Positions 1 through 7,189 of a stretch of 17,612 nt of DNA are shown piece after piece (position 1 is the stretch's first letter; each line of letters begins with the position of its first letter). The position numbers were made by a program, and so were the translations under genes. The DNA is taken from contig PWEU01000147.1 in the NCBI GenBank assembly GCA_003554005.1, positions 1 to 17,612 of the forward strand. The letters run 5' to 3'. The notes under the pieces are model-generated. The model saw only the letters and a program-made list of their open reading frames with translations. It was not told the origin of the DNA and ran no database searches. Origin of the DNA: Nitriliruptoraceae bacterium. Lineage in GTDB: Bacteria; Actinomycetota; Nitriliruptoria; Nitriliruptorales; Nitriliruptoraceae.

Positions 1-12
1 GACCAGGGCCAC

Positions 13-294
13 GTGAGCGACCCTGCGCAGGCACGCTCGCTCCGGGTCCGGGTGCCCGCCGACGCCGAGCGCTACGCCGCCGTGATCGACGCGGTCATCG
101 CCGAGGACGAGGTCCCCGAGGGGGACGAGAGCGACCTGTCCGACCTCGAGCGGGTGGTCGAGGTCCTGACCCGGGTCGAGCACGAGTTGTCGGCACGGCG
201 CAGGGCACTGTTCACCCGCATCGATGGGCTGCGGGCGGAGCTGCTCGCTCGCTACAAGGACGGACGCGCGGACGTGCGTGAACTCCTCGGTTGA
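13..294 (+). CDS. RsiG-like (aerial mycelium formation family) protein
   Basis: A 93-residue, highly charged, helical protein. Residues 44-80 form a helix with the spacing E56-x3-S60-x2-R63-x3-F67-x3-D71. This matches the E(X)3S(X)2R(X)3Q(X)3D motif by which RsiG proteins bind cyclic di-GMP and hold the sigma factor WhiG, and it continues into the family-typical RIDGLRAEL segment. Only one motif copy is present, as in the homodimeric RsiG forms, and the usual Gln position is Phe. The GTG at 13 follows a weak AGGG, but the frame is open to the window edge, so an upstream start is possible. The stop overlaps the next gene's TTG start (TTGA), which implies translational coupling. Family membership is fairly secure; c-di-GMP binding and the sigma partner are inferred. 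Confidence 0.7.
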   Translation: MSDPAQARSLRVRVPADAERYAAVIDAVIAEDEVPEGDESDLSDLERVVEVLTRVEHELSARRRALFTRIDGLRAELLARYKDGRADVRELLG

Positions 295-1370
295 CCGCGG
301 AGCAGGACACCGAGGTGGCGGACGCGACCCGGCCCGCTGGCGTTGGCGCCGGCACCCGACGGTCCCGGGAGGCCGCACCGCTGCTCGTTGAGATCACCCG
401 CCGGGACGTCCGGACCGGCCGGCAGCATCTCGAGTCCGCCCATGCCGCGCACCTCGTGGTCGGTGGCCCGGAGGGCGAGGTGGTGGCCAGCTGCGGTGAT
501 CCCGAGCACCCCACCTTCGTCCGTTCGACGGCGAAGCCGTTCCAGGCGACCGCCTGCCTGGAGATCCTCGAGGAGGCCGGGGACCCCTCGCACCTGCCGG
601 GTGATGACGAGCTCGCTGTGGCGTGGGCCTCGCACCGCGGCGAGCCGGGCCACCTCGATGCGGTCAACCGGCTCCTCCAACGCTCGGGGACGCCCCCCGA
701 CGCCCTGACCTGCCCGCCAGCGGCGCCGGAGGCCGCCCCCGGGGCGCCTCCCTCCCGGTTGCAGCACAACTGCTCCGGCAAGCACGCGCTGTTCGCCCTG
801 GCCGGTCGTGGCCTCGGCGTCGCGGGCCCAGCGCTGCTCGACCCCGAGGCTCGTCTCCAGCGGCGCGTGCTGGCCGTGCTGGAACGCGAGCTCGGCCCAC
901 CGGGGGCTATCGGCGTCGACGGGTGTGGCGCCCCGGCGGTGGCCGTTCCCCTCCGCCGGCTGGCGACGGGTTTCGCTGGCCTCGCGGCCGCCGGTCGGTT
1001 CCGGCGGGTGCGTCGGTCCGGCGTGGTCCACCCCGGGCTGGTCGGTGGGGTGGGACGCCTGGAGACGGCGTTGCTCGGCGTGGGTGTGGTCGCGAAGGTG
1101 GGGGCTGAGGGCGTCTACGGCGTCGGATGGGTGGCGGCCGACGGGCGGCCCTGGGGGTTGGCGATCAAGGCGGTCGATGGCGCTGCCCGTGGGGTCGCGG
1201 CGGTGACGGCCGAGGTCCTGACCGCCACCGGGGTCGTGCCGTCGGGCACCTGGACACCGCCACCGCCGCTCGGTGGCGGTCTCAGCGCGGGCCAGGTTCG
1301 GGTCACCGATGAGGTCGCGGGGGGGGCTGCCACGCTGGCAGGCATGAGGGGCGGGCGCGAGAGCCGGTAA
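291..1370 (+). CDS. L-asparaginase II family protein
   Basis: A 359-residue protein of the Asparaginase_II family (the thermolabile Rhizobium etli type, unrelated to the E. coli AnsA/AnsB fold), expected to hydrolyse L-asparagine to aspartate and ammonia in the cytoplasm. Visible family motifs are RSTAKPFQ (residues 78-85, nucleophile Ser and Lys region), NCSGKHA (160-166) and DGCGAP (210-215), followed by a KxGAEGVYG block and an IKxxDG segment near the C-terminus. The Cys and Lys of CSGK and the Cys of DGCG correspond to the residues known to matter in the R. etli enzymes. The first ~28 residues look non-conserved, and a GTG at 315 is an alternative start. TTG 291 is chosen because it overlaps the preceding stop. 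A run of eight G lies at 1319-1326 within the C-terminal coding region. Confidence 0.88.
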   Translation: MTAEQDTEVADATRPAGVGAGTRRSREAAPLLVEITRRDVRTGRQHLESAHAAHLVVGGPEGEVVASCGDPEHPTFVRSTAKPFQATACLEILEEAGDPSHLPGDDELAVAWASHRGEPGHLDAVNRLLQRSGTPPDALTCPPAAPEAAPGAPPSRLQHNCSGKHALFALAGRGLGVAGPALLDPEARLQRRVLAVLERELGPPGAIGVDGCGAPAVAVPLRRLATGFAGLAAAGRFRRVRRSGVVHPGLVGGVGRLETALLGVGVVAKVGAEGVYGVGWVAADGRPWGLAIKAVDGAARGVAAVTAEVLTATGVVPSGTWTPPPPLGGGLSAGQVRVTDEVAGGAATLAGMRGGRESR

Positions 1371-1373
1371 GGT
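1368..1373 (+). promoter_or_regulatory. candidate -10 element for the XRE regulator
   Basis: TAAGGT fits the TANNNT actinobacterial -10 pattern and overlaps the asparaginase stop codon, about 50 nt before the GTG at 1425. No convincing -35 is visible. Confidence 0.3.
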
Positions 1374-1424
1374 CGGTGACGCCGGTCGGCGGGGGGCGCC
1401 GCCGCGGAGAGTGAGGGGTGGACG

Positions 1425-2087
1425 GTGAGCGACGCGCGGTCCAGCACGCCTGGAAGAGCGACCGCTGCCGCGGCTGAGGGCGCTGCCGACGCTGGTGGTC
1501 CCGCTGCCGACGCTGGTGGTCCCGCCGATGCCACGGCCGCCGGGAGGGTCGCCGCCCAGGAACCCGATCCCTCCCTGGCCAACGTCGACGTGACCGATGG
1601 TGACGAGGTTGCCGACGCCGGTGGGGAGCACGACCATAGCTCGCCCATCGACGACCTCGGCAGCTACATCCGGCACCAGCGGGAGTCGGCGGCCCTCTCC
1701 CTGCGCAAGCTCGCCAAGATCGCCGGTGTCAGCAACCCCTACCTGTCCCAGATCGAGCGGGGGCTGCGCAAGCCCTCGGCCGAGATCCTGCAGGCGATCG
1801 CCAAGGCGCTGGAGATCTCCTCCGAGACGCTCTACGTCAAGGCGGGCATCCTCGACGAGCGCGAGGTGGTGCTGGACGTGGAGGCGGCCGTTGCCGCCGA
1901 TCCCCACCTGACCGGCCCTCAGCGGCAGGCGCTGCTGGAGATGTACCGCTCCTTCCGGCGGCTCTCGGAGCTCAAGGAGCCGCGCCCGAGCCGGCGTCGT
2001 CAACTGCTCGACGCGTTGACGGTGGGCGACGTCGATGATGCGGCCATCCGGGCTGCGGAGCCGGCTGTTGCGCCCGAGGACAGCTGA
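1425..2087 (+). CDS. XRE-family transcriptional regulator
   Basis: A 220-residue DNA-binding protein. Residues 1-75 are a low-complexity Ala/Gly/Asp-rich arm containing two copies of a seven-residue unit (ADAGGPA). Residues 78-143 form a Cro/C1-type helix-turn-helix with the signatures LRKLAKIAGVSNPYLSQIE and RGLRKPSAEILQAIAKAL. The closest family I recognise is the actinobacterial XRE group that includes M. tuberculosis Rv0474. The C-terminal ~75 residues are helical and charged and may mediate dimerisation. The start is GTG 1425 with a good GAGGGG Shine-Dalgarno at 1413-1418. It stands alone between asparaginase and a 348-bp gap, so its target is unknown; the downstream GNAT-mshA pair is a plausible but unproven target. 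Confidence 0.88.
   Translation: MSDARSSTPGRATAAAAEGAADAGGPAADAGGPADATAAGRVAAQEPDPSLANVDVTDGDEVADAGGEHDHSSPIDDLGSYIRHQRESAALSLRKLAKIAGVSNPYLSQIERGLRKPSAEILQAIAKALEISSETLYVKAGILDEREVVLDVEAAVAADPHLTGPQRQALLEMYRSFRRLSELKEPRPSRRRQLLDALTVGDVDDAAIRAAEPAVAPEDS
1482..1523 (+). repeat. two perfect 21-bp tandem repeats in the XRE gene
   Basis: The unit 1482-1502 is repeated exactly at 1503-1523, encoding ADAGGPA twice in the disordered N-terminal arm. The unit is a multiple of three, so copy-number change would keep frame. Confidence 0.85.
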
Positions 2088-2435
2088 CCGCCGCCGCCGG
2101 TCGCGCGCCAGGTCGGTCCGTCGTGGGCGTGCCGTGCCCGGGGACCCGGCGGCGGGAAGGGCCGAGTCCACCGATGCGTTCCCACGGTGGACGACGCGGT
2201 GCGTCCGACGCCGCCGGCGTCAGCGTGCTCCGTCACGGTCGATGGCCGGTCGGGCCGTGGACAGCTCGTTGCGCGTACTACCATCCGACCCCGGGGGCGC
2301 GTTGCGAACGACGGTGAGCCCCCGTTGTCGCGCCTGGCTCCCGTACCAACCCGGTGTCGGCATCCGCCGCCGCCGTCGCCACACCCGCGTCACCCGCCGG
2401 AGCGCGGAACGACCGCGCCCTCCCGAGGACCCACA
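2088..2435. other. 348-bp intergenic region before the GNAT-mshA pair
   Basis: No convincing gene lies here. The open frames are arginine/proline-rich GC artefacts, including the upstream extension of the next gene back to 2187. A possible promoter is TGGACA (2258-2263, five of six bases of TTGACA) with TACCAT (2279-2284), though the 15-bp spacing is short. If used, it would give a 5' leader of roughly 145 nt. I see no clear hairpin with a T-tract. Confidence 0.35.
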
Positions 2436-3455
2436 GTGATCGAGCTGCGTACCCACGATGCCCTCCGCGCTGGAGGTGAGCGGTCCGCGTGGGAGCTCCT
2501 CCTCGATGAGGACCCAGACGCGACCGTGTTCCACACCCCTCGGTACCTCGACACCTGGTACCGGACCTTCGGGGGCACGACCGCGATCCGGGTCCACACC
2601 GTGCACAGCGACGGTCGCCTGATCGGCGTGATCCCCGACGCCAACGACCGCCAGGGCAGCGCCGGTGGGCCGGAGGAGATCCGTCGGTTCCAAGGCGGGA
2701 CCGAGGTGACCGACTACCTCGGCCCCGTCAGCCGTCCCGAGGACCGCTTCGACGTCGCGTCGGCTTACGTGGACCACCTTGCCGGTGACGTCGACTGGGA
2801 CGAGTTCGTCGCCGCCGGCCTACCTGTGGACAGCAGGTGGCCGGAGGCGTTCCGCCGTGCCCTCGCGGCCCGCGAGCTCAGGGTCGTCGAGGATGGCCGC
2901 GAGGATGTCTGCCCCCGTGTCGCTCTGGGTGGCGATCACGATGAGGTCCTGGCCCGCCTCCCGGGCCGGCTGCGCCAGGAGCTGATCCGCAAGACCCGCA
3001 AGCTCGCGCGCGATGCCGGGGAGCTGGAGCTGGTGCGGGTGCCGGCCGGCGAGGTGGTCGGTCGCCTCGATGCCTTCCTGGACCAGGCCGCCGAGAGCTT
3101 CCCGGACAAGGCGGGTTTCTTCCAGCGTCCCGACATGCACACCTGGTTCCGCACCCTCGCCGAGGAGTTCGTCGCCGAGGACATCTTCCGTCTCCACGAG
3201 TTGCACGTCGGTGGGCTGCCGGCGGCCTCGACGGTGTCGCTGGTGCATCGGGGCACCTGGGGTCTGTACAACTCCGCGTTCGACCCGACCCTGGCGTCCT
3301 TCGCGCCCGGCGTGGTCATGGTGCACCTGCTGATCGGTGAGGCCAGCGACCAGGGCCAGCAGGTCTTCGACCTGCTGCGCGGCGACGAGCCCTACAAGTA
3401 CCGCTACGGCGCCAGCGACCGGGTGCTGGAGCGCCTGGTGGTGCAGCGATCATGA
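2436..3455 (+). CDS. GNAT N-acyltransferase, BioF2/CelD (Acetyltransf_6)-like
   Basis: A 339-residue protein of the double-GNAT BioF2-like group related to FemAB aminoacyltransferases. Seen: an N-terminal half with FHTPRYLDTWYRTFGG, a basic helix RLRQELIRKTRKL near residue 180 typical of the family, and a C-terminal GNAT core with LYNSAFDPTLASFAPG then the signature FDLLRGDEPYKYRYG near the end. The family transfers acyl or aminoacyl groups to amines in envelope or polysaccharide metabolism; the substrate here is unknown. The start is GTG 2436, six bases after GAGGA. The frame is open back to 2187, but that extension is low-complexity. The stop overlaps the mshA ATG (ATGA), so the two are translationally coupled. 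It is not MshD by sequence, so a mycothiol role is speculation from context. Confidence 0.82.
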   Translation: MIELRTHDALRAGGERSAWELLLDEDPDATVFHTPRYLDTWYRTFGGTTAIRVHTVHSDGRLIGVIPDANDRQGSAGGPEEIRRFQGGTEVTDYLGPVSRPEDRFDVASAYVDHLAGDVDWDEFVAAGLPVDSRWPEAFRRALAARELRVVEDGREDVCPRVALGGDHDEVLARLPGRLRQELIRKTRKLARDAGELELVRVPAGEVVGRLDAFLDQAAESFPDKAGFFQRPDMHTWFRTLAEEFVAEDIFRLHELHVGGLPAASTVSLVHRGTWGLYNSAFDPTLASFAPGVVMVHLLIGEASDQGQQVFDLLRGDEPYKYRYGASDRVLERLVVQRS

Positions 3456-4777
3456 CCACCCCGGTAGCTCGGACCTCGCCTGGCACCGACGACGGCGACG
3501 GCCCGCCCGTCCGGCGGGTTGCCCTGCTGAGCGTGCACACCTCGCCCCTCGACCAGCCGGGGACGGGCGATGGTGGTGGCTTGAACGTCTACGTCCGGGA
3601 GGTCGCCGAGCGTATGGCCGACCTGGGCGTCGAGGTGGACGTGTTCACCCGTCGCAGCGACCCCGCTCAGCCCGCGACGGCGACGGTCGTTCCGGGGGTC
3701 GACGTCCACCACCTCGATGCCGGTCCACCGGCCCCGGTGGACAAGGAGGAGGTCACCAACCACCTCTGCGCCTTCCTCCTCGCCCTTCAGGCCCATCCGA
3801 CCGCCGGCACCCACGATGTGCTCCATGCCCACTATTGGCTGTCCGGCTGGGTGGGTCGTCGGATCGCCCCGCGCTGGGGTATCCCGCTGGTCCAGACCTT
3901 CCACACCCTCGGGGTGCTGAAGAACTCGACCCTCGCGCCGGGTGACAACCCCGAACCTCCGCTGCGCCTCCACGCGGAGGAGCGGGTGGCCAAGGACGCC
4001 GACCGGGTGCTGGTGCTCACCTGCGGCGAGGCGAGGTTGCTGCACACCACCTACGGGCTGTCCGGCGCCCGGCTGACCGTGGTGCCGGCCGGGGTCGATC
4101 TCGACCGCTTCGCGCCGGGGCCGACCGACGCCGACCCGGCGGAGGGTCCCGAGCTGCTGTTCGTCGGCCGGCTCCAGCCGTTGAAGGGTCCGGACGTGGC
4201 GGTGCGCACCCTTGCCGAGGTCCGCCGCCACGTGCCGAACGCCCGGCTCAGGATCGTGGGTGGCGCCTCCGGGAACGGCCGGGGTCGCACCGGGCCCGAC
4301 GAGCTGCGGGCGCTGGCCAGTGAGCTCGGCGTCGCTGATGCGGTCACCTTCGAGGATGCCGTCGCGCAGGCCCACCTCGCCGAGCGGTACCGGGCGGCCG
4401 ACGTCCTCCTCGCCCCCTCACGCAGCGAGACCTTCGGGTTGGTCGCGCTCGAGGCCCAGGCCTGTGGGACGCCGGTCGTCGGGGCCGATGTACCGGGCCT
4501 CGAGGCGGTGGTGCGAGGCGGTGGCACGCTGGTGCCCAACCACGATCCCGTCGACCACGCGGCGGCCGTCGTGGGGCTGTTGACCGACCCGGTCCATGCG
4601 GCGGCCACGCGCCGTGCCGGTCTCGCCGCGGCCCGGGCCGCCTCCTGGGACCGCACCGTGGATCGGCTGCTGGCCGTCTACGCCGACGTGGTCGCCGAGC
4701 GCGTGGACGCGTCCGTGGACCGCCAGGCGGCGCCGGTCGAGGTGTCGCCCGCGGTGGCCCAGCGTCGTTCGGCCTGA
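3452..4777 (+). CDS. mshA: D-inositol-3-phosphate glycosyltransferase MshA
   Basis: A 441-residue GT-B retaining glycosyltransferase (GT4), close to the family's usual ~430-480. It transfers GlcNAc from UDP-GlcNAc to 1L-myo-inositol-3-phosphate, the first step of mycothiol synthesis. Diagnostic features: SVHTSPLDQPGTGDGGGLNV at 27-46; counterparts of the inositol-phosphate contacts of the C. glutamicum enzyme, N45, K98, Y128 (in HYWLSGW), T152 and R172 (in EPPLR); the UDP-diphosphate pair R240 and K245; and E326/E334 in the SETFGLVALEAQACGTPVV block. These residues separate MshA from generic GT4 enzymes. It overlaps the upstream GNAT gene by four bases and converges on pruA. The ~17-residue N-terminal arm and the C-terminal tail look variable. 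I am confident of the fold and fairly confident of the MshA assignment. Confidence 0.85.
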   Translation: MTTPVARTSPGTDDGDGPPVRRVALLSVHTSPLDQPGTGDGGGLNVYVREVAERMADLGVEVDVFTRRSDPAQPATATVVPGVDVHHLDAGPPAPVDKEEVTNHLCAFLLALQAHPTAGTHDVLHAHYWLSGWVGRRIAPRWGIPLVQTFHTLGVLKNSTLAPGDNPEPPLRLHAEERVAKDADRVLVLTCGEARLLHTTYGLSGARLTVVPAGVDLDRFAPGPTDADPAEGPELLFVGRLQPLKGPDVAVRTLAEVRRHVPNARLRIVGGASGNGRGRTGPDELRALASELGVADAVTFEDAVAQAHLAERYRAADVLLAPSRSETFGLVALEAQACGTPVVGADVPGLEAVVRGGGTLVPNHDPVDHAAAVVGLLTDPVHAAATRRAGLAAARAASWDRTVDRLLAVYADVVAERVDASVDRQAAPVEVSPAVAQRRSA

Positions 4778-4826
4778 GTCGCGCGACCTCGCTCGCGGCG
4801 TCCGGCGTCGTGCGGTCGGCCGCAGC

Positions 4827-4847
4827 GCGGCGGGTCGCGCCCGCCGC
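4827..4847. terminator. bidirectional terminator-like hairpin between mshA and pruA
   Basis: A perfect 8-bp stem, GCGGCGGG (4827-4834) with CCCGCCGC (4840-4847), closes a TCGCG loop in the 89-bp convergent gap. A smaller hairpin TGCGG/CCGCA lies just before it at 4811-4824. There is no T-tract on either side, as is common in GC-rich actinobacteria, so termination is inferred from position and stem strength. Confidence 0.5.
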
Positions 4848-4866
4848 ACGGCCTGCCCCGCCGCCC

Positions 4867-6492
4867 TCAGTCCTGGTGGGGGTACCGCCAGTCGGTCGGC
4901 GGGTCCCAGGTCTCCTTGATCGCGCGGGGTGACACCCACCGCAGCAGGTTGAACACCGACCCGGCCTTGTCGTTGGTGCCCGAGCGCCGGGCGCCACCGA
5001 AGGGTTGGCGAGCCACGACCGAGCCGGTCGGCTTGTCGTTGAGGTAGAGGTTGCCGGCGCTGTTGCGCAGCGCCTCGCTGGCGTCGGTCAGCACCTTGCG
5101 GTCCTCGGCGAAGACGGCCCCGGTCAGGGCGTAGCGCGTGGCCTGGTCGACCTCGGTGAGCATCGCCTCCCATTCGGCGTCGTCGTAGACGAACACGGTC
5201 AGGATCGGACCGAACAGCTCAGTGGTCATGGTGTGCGAGCGCGGGTCCTCGGTCACCAGCACCGTCGGCGGGACGAACCAGCCCTGGCTGTCGTCCGGGG
5301 TGCCGCCGACCAGCACCTCGACGCCCTCGCCCCGGGCGCGCTCGATCGCGGCCGCGTGGGTCCGGAAGGCGCCTTCGCCGATGACGGCACCCATGAAGGT
5401 CGACAGGTCGCGGCCGACGTCGCCCATCGTCATACCCGTGGCCACGTCGGCGAGCGGGTCACGCAGTTGCGCCCACAGGCTCCGCGGCAGGTAGGCGCGA
5501 GAGGCGGCGGAGCACTTCTGGCCCTGGTACTCGAAGGCGCCGCGACCGAGCGCGACCACCAGCGGGTCGAGCTGGGCGCTCTCGTGCGCCAGCACGAAGT
5601 CCTTGCCGCCGGACTCGCCCACGATGCGTGGGAAGCTGTGGTAGCTCTAGACGTTGCGGCCGATGCGCTCCCACAGCGAGCTGAGCACGGTCTCGGAGCC
5701 GGTGAAGTGCAGCGCGGCGAACCGGGGGTCGGCGATCGCGACCTCGGCGACCCTGGCGCCGTCGCCGTGGACGAGGTTGATGACCCCGTCGGGGAGCCCC
5801 GCCGCCTGCAGCAGCCGCATCGTGTGGTGGGCGGCGAGCGCCTGCTTCTCCGACGGCTTCCACACCACCGTGTTGCCCACGATGGCCGGTGCCGTCGGCA
5901 GGTTGCCGGCGATCGCGGTGAAGTTGAAGGGGGTGATCGCCAGCACGAACCCCTCGAGGGGACGCACGTCCAGGCGGTTCCACTCGCCGTCGACCGACTC
6001 GGGTTGCTCGGAGAGCAGGCGCTCGGCGTAGGCCACGTTGAAGCGCAGGAAGTCGATCAGTTCGCAGGCGGCGTCGATCTCGGCCTGCTGGACCGACTTG
6101 GACTGTCCGAGGATCGTGGCGGCGTTGATGGTGTCGCGCCAGGACCCCGCCAGCAGGTCGGCGGCCCGCAGGAAGACCGCCGCGCGGTCGGCGAAGGACA
6201 TCGCCGCCCACCCGGGTTGGGCTGCGACGGCGGCCTCGATCGCGCGCTCGACCTCGGGGGCGCCCGCGGCGTGCACCTCGGCGAGCTCGAGGCCGTGGTC
6301 GTGGGGGGCACGCTGGACGAAGGTCTCCCCGGTGGTGACGTCCACGCCACCGATCATGTTGGGCGCTTCGACGCGTGTGCCACGCTGGGCGGCGACCTCG
6401 GCCTCCAGCGAGGCACGTTCGGCGCTCCCGGGCGCGTAGCCCTTGACGGGCTCGTTGACCGGGGGGGGGACCCGGAAGGTGCCGTCGCTCAT
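4867..6492 (-). pseudogene. pruA: 1-pyrroline-5-carboxylate dehydrogenase, interrupted by in-frame TAG
   Basis: The frame runs 541 codons, the normal PruA length, from ATG 6492 (GGAG upstream) to TGA at 4867. Codon 282 is TAG (plus-strand 5647-5649), and reading resumes in the same frame as SYHSFPRIVGESGGKDF. PruA oxidises pyrroline-5-carboxylate/glutamate semialdehyde to glutamate with NAD. The upstream half holds the NAD-binding blocks TPFNFTAIAGNLPTAP, VVWKPSEK and FTGS; the downstream half holds the catalytic Glu (E293 in GESGGKDF) and Cys (C327 in GQKCSA). A product stopping at 281 would therefore be inactive. In relatives the affected position is usually Glu or Asp, so GAG-to-TAG fits one base change. 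All other family blocks are intact, so the lesion is recent, a sequencing error, or read through. TAG ends the neighbouring ybjN-like gene, which argues against genome-wide recoding. Confidence 0.9.
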
Positions 6493-6639
6493 GGTGCTGC
6501 TCCATCGTCGCTGGTAGGTGGGCCTCGGCGGGTCGCCGTTTCGCTCCCCGTTAGTCTCGCAGCGTCCCGGGCCGCTCGCCAGGTCGTGACGCGACGTAGG
6601 GCGGCGACCCTAACAACCCATCGATCACCGGGAGGAGCC
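6493..6639. promoter_or_regulatory. divergent pruA / ybjN-like intergenic region
   Basis: A 147-bp region between two divergent genes must hold both promoters. A TANNNT-type TAGTCT at 6552-6557 could serve the plus-strand gene. An inverted repeat TAGGG (6597-6601) / CCCTA (6608-6612) with a 6-nt spacer could be an operator. No clear -35 elements are visible. Confidence 0.35.
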
Positions 6640-7146
6640 ATGAACCAGGGAGCCCCAGTCGCCCGGCAGCGGGCACGGCAGGTCGTCCTCGACGGGCTGT
6701 CGGCCGCCGGTCTGGAATGGACGGTGGTGGGTGACGACCGCTGGATGACGATGCTGGAGGGCCATTGGAAGCGGACGATCCCGGTCCTGCTGGATCTCGG
6801 CGACCGGCGGTTGACGGTCACCTCGCTGTTCTCCGGCGTGCTCGACGAGGGGCACGAGGAGGTCTACCGGATCCTGCTCCAGCGCAACCAGCGCCCGGGC
6901 CCGGTGCACTTCGCCCTCGATGACGAGGGTGACCTGATCCTGACCGGTGCGATCCCACTCGCCGCGGTCGATGCGGAGGTCCTCGACGAGCTCCTCGGCC
7001 AGGTGCTCAGCGTCTCGGACGAGACCTTCAACCAGGTGCTCAGGACGGGGTTCGCCAGCTACCTGGAGACCGAGCAGCGGTGGCGCGCGAAGGCGGGGCT
7101 GCCGCCGAATCCCGTCGGCGGCCCGGCCGGTCCCGACCAGGGGTAG
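6640..7146 (+). CDS. YbjN domain-containing protein
   Basis: A 168-residue protein with a YbjN-type domain at about residues 12-150 (Trp-rich start WTVVGDDRWMTMLEGHWKRT, then NQRPGPVHFALDDEGDLILTG and a C-terminal helix with FNQVLRTGFASYLETEQRW). YbjN domains resemble the class I type III secretion chaperone fold; the molecular role in actinobacteria is undefined. In many actinobacteria this gene lies directly next to mshA (Rv0486/Rv0487 in M. tuberculosis). Here pruA sits between them, on the other strand. Start ATG 6640 follows a strong GGGAGGAG at 6630-6637. The frame is open far upstream, but that stretch is antisense to pruA and is rejected. The gene ends in TAG, unlike most neighbours, and proC follows 43 bp later. 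Confidence 0.85.
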   Translation: MNQGAPVARQRARQVVLDGLSAAGLEWTVVGDDRWMTMLEGHWKRTIPVLLDLGDRRLTVTSLFSGVLDEGHEEVYRILLQRNQRPGPVHFALDDEGDLILTGAIPLAAVDAEVLDELLGQVLSVSDETFNQVLRTGFASYLETEQRWRAKAGLPPNPVGGPAGPDQG

Positions 7147-7153
7147 GGGCCGT

Positions 7154-7159
7154 TAGGCT
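7154..7159 (+). promoter_or_regulatory. candidate -10 element for proC
   Basis: TAGGCT (TANNNT) lies just after the ybjN-like stop and 30 bp before the proC ATG. The -35 position is not recognisable. proC could also be cotranscribed from upstream. Confidence 0.35.
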
Positions 7160-7189
7160 CCGCGCGTTGCCCACCCGAGAGGACCTGGC

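Noticed and set aside
252..2171. 639-residue minus-strand open frame opposite asparaginase and the XRE gene
   Set aside because: It spans two well-supported genes and an intergenic junction on the other strand, and its product is Arg/Gly/Pro-rich without a recognisable domain. Long antisense frames are expected at this GC content.
2187..2435. N-terminal extension of the GNAT gene
   Set aside because: The stretch is Pro/Arg-rich with no conserved features, and GTG 2436 has a proper Shine-Dalgarno.
4867..5622. Independent downstream gene starting at GTG 5622
   Set aside because: The segment is the catalytic half of PruA in the same frame as the upstream half. No Shine-Dalgarno or functional start context is visible, and it would lack the NAD-binding half.
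5647..5649. Genome-wide TAG recoding (pyrrolysine or suppressor code)
   Set aside because: TAG ends the neighbouring ybjN-like gene at the expected family length, and no recoding tRNA or downstream element is visible in the window.
5005..6639. Long upstream extension of the ybjN-like frame
   Set aside because: The extension is antisense to pruA and has no YbjN or other domain. A strong Shine-Dalgarno sits directly before ATG 6640.
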